Part shown: positions 23,560-33,505 of the stretch, piece by piece
How positions within the stretch are numbered: the stretch's first letter is position 1
Layout of the letters: every line of letters begins with the position of its first letter
Assembly: GCA_024760905.1 (NCBI GenBank)
Contig: CM045734.1
Location: forward strand, 62,001-126,000
Length of the DNA: 64,000 nucleotides
Source of the DNA: Plotosus lineatus
Taxonomy: Eukaryota; Chordata; Actinopteri; Siluriformes; Plotosidae
Direction: 5' to 3'
Position numbers and translations under genes: made by a program
The notes under the pieces: generated by a model
Database searches by the model: none
What the model was told of the DNA's origin: nothing
The model's input: the letters and a program-made list of their open reading frames with translations, nothing else

Positions 23560-23829
23560 GGGAAGCGCCTGCAAGTTCAGGGTATGCTACACACTGCACA
23601 ACACACCTATGCTGTCGACGTATTCGTTGACTCAGGCGCTGACGCTAACTTCATTGATTCGGGGATGGTTGAGCTCCATGACCTACCTGTATGTGAACTG
23701 GAAACCCCTAAGGAGGTAGTGGCCATTGATGGCCGAATCATAGCTCGTGTCACGCACAAGACGAAGCCTGTTAAGCTCAGTCTGTCCGGGAACCACCAGG
23801 AGTGTCTGGAGCTGTTTGTCCTCACATAG
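23560..23829 (+). pseudogene. Gypsy protease N-terminal fragment
   Basis: Open frame with the aspartic-protease active site VDSGADANFID, joined to only a few codons of former gag. It stops at TAG 23827-23829, formed at the junction with YR-SET exon A. Confidence 0.7.
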
Positions 23830-23849
23830 TTGCGATTAGGGATCCTTAA

Positions 23850-24394
23850 AGAGAACGACAACAACATGGTCAGGTCATGGGTTCAAGCCTTCTAAACACA
23901 TGTAAGTGGTCTGAACTTACATAGAGTAACAAATACAATAAAATAAATAAATAAATAAAGCAAAATAAATAAAAATACCTGAATGCGTATCAAGGACAGC
24001 CAATAAAGTTTGGTAAAACTTATTTTCAATAGGGTCCTTACAATTACACACACACAAATACATTGAAAAAGAACTTGTACAAGTCAATAGGTAATACTGG
24101 TAAATACAAAGTTGCACGATAGTCACTTATTAAGTTATGGAAATAGACTCGTACTCTCTTCAGGCTTCATTTTTTTTCTTAAAAATTTTACCAAATGTTT
24201 TTTAAAGATATTCGGAGGCAGACTGTGATCTCAGGGGTCACATCTCAGGTTAATTGGTTTATAGTTTTATGACCCCCCACCCATGAATACTGTAACCCAT
24301 CTAGACTTGAATCAACCTGACCGCTTTATTTTGTACAATTTCTAACTTGTTTTCTAATGTTTTGGATAGAGCACTATACCAGGCTGTTGATGCA
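23850..24394 (-). repeat. Decayed upstream module of YR-SET copy 3
   Basis: Matches the module before exon A in other copies: the GGTTCAAGCC segment, GTTTGGTAAAACTTATTTTCAA, and AGTCACTTATTAA. It contains (AAAT)n and (CA)n stretches and no gene. Confidence 0.6.
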
Positions 24395-24730
24395 GTGATG
24401 GTCTAGTGGATAGGGCGCAGGATCGCTGATCCTAAGGTTGGGGGTTCGAGTCCCCACAGGGTTTTCAATGCCCCCCCCCCCCAGTGCAGCGAACTGGGAT
24501 ATCAAAGGCGGGCCATGCCTCTCACTGTCTATGGTAAGAGGCATGCCAAAGAACCATTGCTGACTTCTTCCGTAAAGAGTAGACTGCAAATCAGTCAGCG
24601 TGTTTCTGTCCCTTGCTAAAAGGGTTGTGACAGGAAGGGCATCCGATGTAAAAACCCATGTCAAATTAAATGTGCGAATCTGATGGTTCGTTGTGGCGAC
24701 CCTCGAGAACGGGGAAAAAGCCGAAAAGAA
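24395..24730 (+). mobile_element. tRNA-headed SINE with RTE LINE 5' and 3' segments
   Basis: The head has an A box (TGGTCTAGTGG, 24399-24409) and B box (GGTTCGAGTCC, 24443-24453), so it is tRNA-derived. The body has GACAGGAAGGGCATCC, shared with the RTE LINE leader in this window. The end, TGTGGCGACCC...GCCGAAAAGAA, matches the LINE 3' terminus. A 22-bp target duplication with two mismatches flanks it (24373-24394 and 24731-24752). The related locus near 51155 shows the empty site. Confidence 0.85.
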
Positions 24731-24752
24731 ACTGTACCAGGCTTTTGATGCA

Positions 24753-25640
24753 TATTCCACATGACACAATACAAGTGTTTTTCTTTCTCTTTCTTTCTTT
24801 CTTTTTTTTTAAGTACAGTACACTCAACTATATATGACTCAACTATAATAATGCCTGACAAGTCTCGATCTATTAAGATGTCTAAGTATTAACATGTTTG
24901 TTGATCGGATTTTATGACCAGTACAATTGATTTCAAAGTTCCTAACATGTTTTACTTTATTTTTTTATCCATACAGTGGGCATTGGTTTACCAAAATATA
25001 CTGACAGTTTGTTATCTGTTCACCAGTTATAACATGATTCAACGTTAGTCCCAAGTACATTTGATATTTTGTTGGGATCTTTATCTGATACAATGAACAC
25101 ACAATCAACACACTATCATCTGCATATAATAGTGATTTAAAATATGTTGATACATATGTTATCTGTACGAGGGCTATTATGTTAAATTTTCTTATCAGAA
25201 TCAATTATTTTTCTGAAAATTATTCAAGTAATCTTATTTCATTTTTTATCTTACCTCTTCCGAGCTCTTTCAGCCAACATGAAATGAAGTGCAAAAGAGT
25301 AAAAAAAAAAAAACAACAACAAAAACATCCTCGACACAGACACAATGTTCCTGTTGAAGATTAAGGTGGAAATGGAGGGGAGAAACACAGTCCTTTTGAT
25401 GAGGATTGGCTGAACCCTCAAAGGAGGCTCCTATCCCCAAACCCCTCCTGTAACCTATTTGCATGGGTGACTTCAAGTCCTATTCAATTAGAACAGCATT
25501 TTATTGCAATGGTTCATTTACATGAACCTCCACCACATGCAGTGAGGGACGCCATCTGCATTTAACTGATTTAAAACGATTTATCTTGAACCTTGAAAAC
25601 ACACACAAAAATTGTTCATAACTATCATTGACTGAACAGT
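24753..25640. other. Decayed repeat DNA, no gene
   Basis: AT-rich sequence sharing segments with 51180-51450 and 57200-57430 (for example CTTACCTCTTC, CATGAAATGAAGTGC). It looks like remnants of the duplicated upstream module. A short A-run lies at about 25305. Confidence 0.5.
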
Positions 25641-25779
25641 TTTGTTTTCAAGATTCAAGGTTGTCTTATTAGCAAGCGACCAGAAACAAAATCGACAATT
25701 TTTTATTTATTTATTTTTACGGTGCATATTTACTTTTTTTTATTAAATTTAATTTTTTTACGGTGCAATTGTATCGCTA

Positions 25780-26165
25780 ATAACATTTCATGTCACTTTG
25801 TCTTCTTGCAGTCGAATCGTCAAACCGGCCAACAGTCAGGAGGTGCGAAGGGCAGTGGAGACTAGGGCAGCGTTGCTCTTCACAGAGACGCAGAAGCAGA
25901 ACGTTAGCCACTATCTGGCCCATTCTTCTGCTGTGGCCGAGAATCATTACGGAATGCGGGCGGATGAATCCATTGTCCAAACGGCTACACTACTGGACAC
26001 CCAAGGAGGGTAGGTCTCTTCATTATCTCAAGGCAGCCATACGTCACAATCATATTTTATGTATTATTACCAAGTTGTACAATTTTAACCCTTACTTTCC
26101 TTAATTTTACAGCTTCTCCTCACCGAACAAGTCCTCGGACAGTGACCCGATCAAGCCCACAAGCA
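25780..26165 (+). pseudogene. YR-SET fragment: exon G and start of exon H (copy 6)
   Basis: Acceptor TTCTTGCAG at 25803-25811 is followed by exon G (25812-26009), which keeps the recombinase VRRAVE and YLAHSSAVAENHY region. The donor reads GGTAGGT. The start of exon H follows a TTTTACAG acceptor at about 26105-26112 and breaks off near 26165. Upstream, 25640-25780 carries remains of the intron before exon G. All other exons are missing. Confidence 0.8.
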
Positions 26166-26271
26166 CATTGAGGTACCTTCATGTGCCATCTTGGATGGCA
26201 AGTGTGATCCAGAACACACACACACACACACACACACAATTCACTAAGCATGGCTTCAACAACAACCGATA

Positions 26272-26723
26272 ATGACAGCGAAAGCAAAATATGCGAGTGT
26301 CGAAGACAAAAGCAATGACACTTTAATATTGTCAGACGTTGTCAATCATCTGATGGGTGACCAGACGGCAAGCTATCTGAGTAAAATAAAGCAGCTGGGG
26401 ATTGCCGATCCATATCTAATGCCGCAGTCAATGTTTAGGAATGTGTTAGAATGCGACCATTCTTCCCTTCCTGCTTTTGCCGACTTGGATCTTTGTACAT
26501 ATCTTGTCCACGGTCCGTCTCCATTTCGCCATTTACTGGCAAAGAGTTAAAAACTTACAAATCAGTGGAAGCTTACAAGTATTTTGTTGCCGGATTTGTA
26601 AGCTGGATGCAACAATGGGAGCCAGGAACCGGGAAGAGAGACGACCACCTCATAATAGATAAGGTGCGTTTTCTATCCCCAGATAGAGCTACACAAACAA
26701 GTGCTTATGCAATAATAACTTAA
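26272..26723 (+). pseudogene. SWIM/YqaJ-family N-terminal exon fragment
   Basis: Two overlapping frames share one original exon: DPYLMPQSMF...LDLCTYLV in the first and GKELKTYKSVEAYKYFVAGF in the second, with a frameshift near 26540. The pattern (IxDPY, then KAYKS.EAY.YFV.G) resembles the N-terminal part of the large fish SWIM-zinc-finger/YqaJ-nuclease protein family. No SWIM or YqaJ core is present. A reverse copy lies at 58236-59476. Confidence 0.5.
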
Positions 26724-27195
26724 AATTATCACTGCTTATAATGGTTGCATAAATTCACATTATATATATACACACACACACACACTCAGCCACCCAGGGC
26801 AATAGTGGCCTAATGGTAAGCCCCCACCCCAACCCCAGATACACACACACACACACAGTGCAGCAAACCTGACATCAAAGACGAGCCATGTCACTTACCA
26901 CATGGGGTGTAGGTGCATGTAAATGAGGGGTTTGGGTATGTCTTTCGGGGGTTGAGCCAATCCTCATAACAGAGAAAAAATAAATTCTGTGATTGTCCAC
27001 TCCCCGTTTTATCTTTACCTAGAACGTGTCTGTGTTAAGGTCACTTGGAGTTTTTACTCTTTTGCACTTCATTCCATGATGGCTGGAGAAGCTAAGAAGA
27101 GGTGAGACAAAAAGTAAATGAGATTACTTGAGGAATCTTCCGAAAAGTAATGGATTCTGATCAGAAAATGTAACTTAATAGCCCAAGTACATATA
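26724..27195. repeat. SINE-like and simple-repeat spacer
   Basis: (TA)n/(CA)n at 26760-26790 and 26840-26860. A segment like the body of the 24.4-kb SINE (CAGTGCAGCAAACCTGACATCAAAG) is followed by module DNA. The inverted paralogue is 57240-57545. Confidence 0.55.
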
Positions 27196-27471
27196 ACATG
27201 AGTGTCAATAAAAAATAAGTTACAAATTGTACAAAATAAAGCTGTCAGGTTTATAATCTAAAATGGGGCAGTATTGTTAAAACTTCTCTGTAACATGTAG
27301 CAATGTTAAAAGACGAGTTAAAATTTATACTCGCAATACAAGAAATAGTATGTAGGGTTTTTATTCTTCCAAATGTTATAAATGCACATTCCAATACTTT
27401 TTATATACAGGGTATAAAAGACTGGAACAATCTGCCTCCGAATGTTCAGTCAAGTCCATCTTTCTTTAAAT
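27196..27471 (+). mobile_element. 3' end of an older non-LTR element, first part
   Basis: A short open stretch ending GIKDWNNLPPNVQSSPSFFK has the WN.LP...FK layout of LINE ORF2 C-termini. It is cut by RTE LINE C and resumes at 30647 (YFLKIG...). The same sequence occurs, uninterrupted, at 56850-57180 on minus. Confidence 0.6.
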
Positions 27472-30400
27472 CTTCTTCTTCTTCTTTTCCTTTCGGCTTT
27501 TCCCTTCAGGGGTCGCCACAGCGAATCATCTGCCTCCATCTCACCCTATCCTTTGCATCTTCTTCTCTTACACCAACGACCTTCATGTCCTCCTTTACCA
27601 CATCCATGAATCGTCTCTTTGGTCTTCCTCTAGGCCTTTTGCCTGGTAGTTCCAGCCTCAGCATCCTATTACCAATATACTCACTAATCCTCCTCTGTAC
27701 ATGTCCAAACCATCTCAATCTAGCCTCTCTAACTTTGTCTCCAAAACGTCTTACATGTGCTGTCCCTCTGACGTGCTCATTCCTAATCCTATCCATCCTC
27801 GTTACTCCCAAAGAGAACCTCAACATTTTCATCTCTGCTACCTCCAACTCTGCCTCCTGTCTTTTCCCCAGGGCCACTGTTTCTAACCCATACAGCATCG
27901 TTGGCCTCAACACCGCTTTTGTACACTTTTCCTTTCATTTTTGCCGATACCCTCCTATCACACATCACAATCGGACACTTTTCTCCAACCATTCCAACCT
28001 GCCTGCACACGCTTCTTGACCTCTTTTCCACACTCTCCATTGCTCTGGATTGTTGAGCCTAAGTACTTAAAATCCTCCACCTTTCTTATCTCTGCTCCCT
28101 GTAATCTCACCGTTCCTCTTTGGTCCTTGGCATTCATGCACATGTATTCTGTCTTACTGAGGCTAATCTTCATTCCCCTCCTTTCCAGGGCATACCTCCA
28201 CCTCTCTAGATTTTCCTGCACTTGTTCTCTGCTCTCACTACAGATTACAATGTCATCTGCAAACATCATAGTCCATGGGGAATCTTGTCTAATCTCGTCT
28301 GTCAGCCTGTCCATCACCATAGCGAACAAGAAGGGGCTGAGAGCTGACCCTTGATGCAGTCCCACCTCCACCTTGAACTCTTCTGTCACACCGACAGCAC
28401 ACCTCACCACTGTCTTACATCTCTCATACATGTCCTGCACCACTCTAACATACTTCTCTGCCACTCCAGACTTCCTCATGCAATACCACAGTTCTTCTCT
28501 CGGCACCCTGTCATATGCTTTCTCCAGATCCACAAAGGCACAATGCAGCTCCGTCTGACCTTCTCTGTACTTCTCCATTAACATCCTCAAGGCAAACACT
28601 GCATCTGTGGTGCTCTTTCTGGGCATGAAACCAAACTGTTGTTCACAAATGCTGACTTCTGCCCTTAGTCTAGCTTCCACTATTCTTTCCCATAACTTCA
28701 TCGTATGGCTCATCAACTTTATCCCTCTGTAGTTGCCACAACTCTGCACGTCTCCCTTGTTCTTAAAAATGGGCACCAGCACACTTCTCCTCCATTCCTC
28801 TGGCATCCTCTCACTCTCTAAGACCTTGTTAAATGTTCTTGTCAGAAAATCTACTGCTACCTCTCCTAGACACTTCCATACCTCCACCGGTATGTCATCA
28901 GGACCAACTGCCTTTCCATTCTTCATCCTCTTCAATGCCCTCCTCACTTCACCCTTACTAATCTTTGCTACTTCCTGGTCCTCAACAGTCACCTCTTCTA
29001 CTCTTTTCTCTCTCTCATTTTCCTCATTCATCAGCTCTTCAAAGTACTCTTTCCATCTTCCCAGCACACTTCTGTCATCAGTCAATACATTTCCCTCTCT
29101 GTCCTTTATCAATCTAACTTGCTGCACGTCCTTCCCATCTCTATTTCTCTGCTGTGCCAACCTGTATAAATCATTTTCTCCCTCCTTACTTTCCAGCCGA
29201 GCATACAAGTCATCAAACGCGCTCTGTTTGGCCTTTGACACTGCTACCTTTGCCTTACGCTGTGTCTCCCTGTACTCCTGTTTACTCTCTTCGGTTTTGT
29301 CAATGTCCCACTTCTTCTTAGCTAATCTCTTCCTTTGTACACACTCCTGCACTTCCTCATTCCACCACCAAGTCTCCTTATCTACTTTCCTTCCAGATGA
29401 CACACCAAGTATTCTCCTACCTGTCTCCCTGATCACATTCGCTGTAGTTGTCCAGTCATCTGGAAGCACTTCCTGACCACCCAAAGCCTGTTTCAACTCC
29501 TCCTTGAAGACAACCCGACACTCTTCCTTTTTCAACTTCCACCACTTTGTCTTCTGCTCTGCCTTTGCCTTCTTCACCTTCCTCACCATCAGCATCATCC
29601 TGCACACCACCATCCTATGCTGTTTGGCAACACTCTCACCCGCTACTACTTTGCAGTCACTGACTTCCTTTAAATTACATCGCCTGCACAAGATGTAGTC
29701 TACCTGTGTGCTCCTACCTCCACTTTTATAAGTCACCCTATGCTCCTCTCTCTTCTGGAAGAAAGTATTCACCACAGCCATTTCCATCCTTTTTGCAAAA
29801 TCTACCAACATCTGTCCTTCTGCGTTCCTGTCCTGGATACCAAACCTACCCATCACTTCCTCGTCCCCTCTGTTTCCTGCACCAACATGTCCATTGAAGT
29901 CTGCCCCAATGACCACTCTTTCACCTCTGGGGATCCTCTGCATCACTTCATCTAACTCCCTCCAGAATCTCTCCTTCTCTTCTCGCTCACATCCTGTCTG
30001 TGGGGCATAAGCACTAACAACATTAACCATCACACCTTTAATTTCTAACTTGAGACTCATCACTCTGTCTGACACTCTTTTCACTTCTAGAACATTCCTG
30101 GCAAACTCCTCCTTCAAGATGACTCCGACTCCATTTCTCTTCCCATCCACACCGTGATAAAACAGCTTAAACCCTGCTCCTATGCTTCTAGCTTTGCGAC
30201 CTTTCCACCTGGTCTCCTGAACACACAGTATGTCCACCTTCCTCCTCTGCATCATGTCAGCCAGCTCTCTACCTTTTCCTGTCATAGTTCCAATATTCAA
30301 AGTCCCTACTTTCAGTCCTAGACTCATGCCTTTCCTCTTCTCTCTCTGGCAACGGACACGCCTCCCGCCTCTCCTTCTTCGACGTCTTCGACCAACAGTA

Positions 30401-30626
30401 GTCCAATTTCCATCAGCACCCTGTTGGTTGACGGCACTGATGGCGGTCGTTGTTAACCCGGGCCTCGACCGATCCGGTATGTCATTCTTTCTTGTGATTC
30501 GCATAGTTTATTTGGCATTTGTTTTACGCCGGATGCCCTTCCTGACGCAACCCTCTGCATTTATCCGGGCTTGGGACCGGCGTGAGGGAGAGACACTGGT
30601 TTGTGCCCCCCCCTCACGGCTGCATT
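27472..30626 (-). mobile_element. RTE-type LINE, copy C, full length (3155 bp)
   Basis: Exactly 20 bp of target duplication, AAGTCCATCTTTCTTTAAAT, at 27452-27471 and 30627-30646. The 3' end is a (GAA)n-type tail. Same length as copy A. The interrupted sequence is found without the LINE in the inverted paralogue near 56890. Confidence 0.95.
27506..30504 (-). pseudogene. RTE LINE C polyprotein, nearly intact
   Basis: One open frame of 848 codons (27958-30504) spans the Arg-rich N-terminus, the APE endonuclease (QETRWKG, SAYAPQTG, GADFNGHVG) and the complete RT, including MMFADDIVI. A single frameshift near 27960 then separates the last ~150 codons, which continue at 27506-27913 to the shared CGDP terminus. 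This is the best-preserved copy of the family in the window and shows that endonuclease and RT lie in one protein. Confidence 0.92.
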
Positions 30627-30646
30627 AAGTCCATCTTTCTTTAAAT

Positions 30647-31011
30647 ATTTTCTAAAAATCGGCACAAAAATATTTAGATAATTAATCCATAGAAGAGGAT
30701 GGGTCTTCATTTCTATTTCCATAATTTAATAAGTGGCTCTCGTGTAACTTTGTATTTCCCAGTATTATACTATATGTATTGACTTCAGTCAGCACTTTTA
30801 AGTGTTTTTTTTTTTTTTTTTGTCTTTAGTAATTGGAGGACCTCGTTGAAAATAAGTTTTACCAAACTTACATTTGTTTAACTAGTTGTTACCTAATTTT
30901 ATTTTATCTAGTACTGTATCCATACTTGTTTCTATCTAGTCCTTTAATACATACATTTGTTTAATGGGCTTGAACCCATGACCTGATCATGTTGTTGTCG
31001 TTCTCTTTTAG
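30647..31011 (+). repeat. Upstream module of YR-SET copy 2
   Basis: Rest of the older LINE 3' end (to about 30740), then the AT-rich module shared with 56570-56830 (minus), ending in the exon A acceptor TCTCTTTTAG. Contains a (T)n run at about 30805-30822. Confidence 0.6.
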
Positions 31012-33357
31012 GATCCCTAAGCGCAACTACGTTCACTGCTTACGGGGCTACAAACCCCAGGACAGAATTTCGGTCCATCTGATGAGGGGGTGTATGAAAG
31101 CCAGCACACCGGAAGAAATCACGATGGAGGTGAGGAAAGCTAAGGCATCAACCAAACGATGGGTCAGGTACGGTCGGACCTGGGATTACAACAATCTGGT
31201 GAATGCCAAACCTCACCGGCCCGGCCGCATTGCCTTTCTGAGGAAGCTCGTACAGCGTGGCTTTTTCATTCTCGATGGGCCCCGTGAGTCAGATATGCTC
31301 CTGACTGACCCTGAGCCTGATACCACCGGTAACACCTCTGCTGCAGCAACCGATGCAGGTGCCGCCAGTGCCACGCACACTACTGCTGCCACCTCCAGCT
31401 CTGCTTGTGTGGACCCACAGGGGTCCCAGCCCAGTGACTCTCCTTCCTCCTCGAATCAGGACGTTGGGCTCAGAGATCCTTCCTGGAAAAAGTAAGTACG
31501 TGTCAGTGATATTTCCAAGTTGCTGGCCTTTCACAAGCCAGTCAGCAGCACGGGGGGGGGGGGGGCGCACAACAACATTGGGAGAATGGGGCTTGAACCT
31601 CTCACCTTACTCTCAGTGATCCAGCACCTTTACCGGCAGGCCACCACTGCCCCAAAACATGTATTATAATTTGATTTTTGTCTTTTTCTCTCTCTCTCTC
31701 TTTTTTTGCATTTTTTACAGGCGACAATCCATCCCAACCACCGCTGTACGCATGAAGATGAAGGAGGCTGGTCTATATGATAAATTCAACGATGACACCG
31801 TGGTCCTCTTGGACCTTAAAAAGTATCTACGTGAGACTCTGGGTGTCCACAACTGCCAACAGGAGGTGATAGGTCATCATGAATGATTTTTCAGAACCAG
31901 TCACACACGTCCTGTTTCTTGGTCTGATACTAATATTAATATTTCTTTCTCGTCATCGTTATTCAAAGGTCGACAATGTGTCACGTTTCCTGCGGTACCT
32001 GCAGCCGACCGGGGATGAACTGAGAATGGACTTCTTAAGTAAGAGCCAACAATCACGGGAGTACCTCAGCAGCCTCCGTCGCACAGAAATGAGTGCAGCC
32101 ACAGTATTAAACTATTTAAAGAGTATGATCAGGTTTGTCGACTACTTGAAAAGTAGGCTGGACCTGACGATGGCAGACAAAGACCTCCGTGACAACCTCC
32201 AGGCCTTCAAGGAATTTCTACAGACGATGAAAAAGCCCGTCTCGAAGTCTTATTCGAAGGACGTCTGCAAAACGAGGCAAATCTTTGCCTTTTCTATGTG
32301 TTTTGTATTGCCCTTTTTCTGTTTATGACAATCATAAATGTGGGGTTTTTTTTTTTTTTTTTTGGTTTGTTTGTTTTGTTTTTTAATGAAATCAAATCTA
32401 GATATGAACGGCTGATGGAAGGAACACGGAGTGTCAGAGACTGCCAGAAGATTCTGAGGGTGGCCAAACACGACATGCTCCTTACATTCGGGAAATTCAT
32501 CAACAACCTTGAGGTCTCCGAGTCAGAGAAGTTCATCTATCGCTACTACTGCGAAGCTCTCCTGGTGTTGAAACATTTTCAACACCCCGGAGCTGTGGAA
32601 GGCATGACGGTGAGTGCATCTATTTTAATAGCCTGAGGAAATTTGTTTTTTTACCTCGTGCTATTTTATCTGGGGTTCAAGAAATTGTCTCTTTTGTTCC
32701 CCAAGTGGTTTCAAGCATACTACGAACACATTCGTCCGGGATACCTCAGAAGCAAAATTGACAATTTTTTCATTTCTTCGACTGGGAAGCCCGTTCATCG
32801 TGTCACCAACGACATTGGCTGGTTTCACACCATTGGGCACACACAGGAATCCATGTGCTGATGGATAAATGTTTTGTATTACACGACGATACAAAGAAAT
32901 ACGACAGAGAAAAAAAAAGATTTGTTGAAGTACACGCTGTATTTCAATCGAACATTATATACATATAATTTTAATTTGACTTTCATGTCAGATTGAAATA
33001 TGGAAAAGAATGCAACATGTATTGGAGGAAAACTGATTTTAGAAAGTGATGAGGAAAAAGAATTGTAAAACCTACCTTGAAAAATTGTTCAGTAAATCTT
33101 TTTGCCACTTGTCACGTCAAAGACTTTCATGTTGACGGCCTTGAGAATGTGCGGGTTTTATACGCCGTCGTACTCTCGCAGCTGCTCCGGAGTGAATTCC
33201 CGCAGGTCCATTTTGGGCAAAGCCGAGGCCTTGTCTCCCCGGTCGGCGTCTGTGCACGATCTCCTGAGCCACTGTCAGTAAACACCGTAGCAAGCGGCCA
33301 GAAACAAAAACAACAAGCAGACAAGTTTTTTCTATTTTTTTCGGTGCATCAAACACA
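31012..33357 (+). pseudogene. YR-SET copy 2: exons A-D and F, truncated by a CR1 LINE
   Basis: Exons A 31012-31491, B 31721-31865, C 31969-32276 (GC donor), D 32402-32609, and a degraded F 32706-32830 whose donor is lost. Exon E and its flanking introns are deleted. After an intron segment holding the PGRMC-like exon, the copy ends at 33357, at the tail of a CR1-like LINE. Exons G-J are absent. The remaining exons are open and very similar to copies 1 and 4. Confidence 0.85.
33089..33211 (-). pseudogene. PGRMC-like exon remnant in intron (copy 2)
   Basis: Antisense to YR-SET. It corresponds to the 40-codon reading frame at 53829-53951, but has a TAA in place of the Gln codon after YDGV and other changes, so it is dead here. 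See the better-preserved copy. Confidence 0.65.
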
Positions 33358-33505
33358 ATCATAACATAACATAACATAACATGAGTGGTGAGAACAGGCC
33401 ATTCAGCCCAACTAAGCTCACCATTGTCCTATTCTAAAGTGACTCCAACCTTAAAGACGCACACTCTAACCTTAAAGACGCACTTTTTTTTTTTTTTTTC
33501 ATGAC

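Larger units (their letters stand above)
21730..23822 (+). mobile_element. Sushi-type Ty3/gypsy fragment, circularly permuted around one LTR
   Basis: The order on plus is a (CT)n filler, the C-terminal half of protease (LVLGWPWLKTHNPHIDW, about 21780-21960), unassigned sequence, integrase C-terminus and chromodomain (22480-23100), a single LTR (23161-23505), then the N-terminal half of protease (VDSGADANFID, to 23822). The two protease halves are adjacent in an intact element, so here the 3' part precedes the LTR and the 5' part follows it. CACATAGT flanks the whole piece (21722-21729 and 23823-23830). Gag, RT and RNase H are deleted. Confidence 0.72.
20946..23844 (-). pseudogene. YR-SET copy 3: exons A and B, split by a gypsy insertion
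   Basis: Exon B is at 20946-21075 and exon A at 21290-21729, continuing at 23831-23844 after a retrotransposon insertion. Acceptor and donor positions match copy 4, but the sequence is clearly more diverged than copies 1, 2 and 4. Exon A has a frame change near 21540. Exons C-J are absent. The flanking DNA (23850-24390) matches the upstream module of the other copies. Confidence 0.8.

Noticed and set aside
24399..24453. A tRNA gene
   Set aside because: A and B boxes are present but the cloverleaf is degraded and continues into a SINE body with target duplications. The same holds for 47928-47995.
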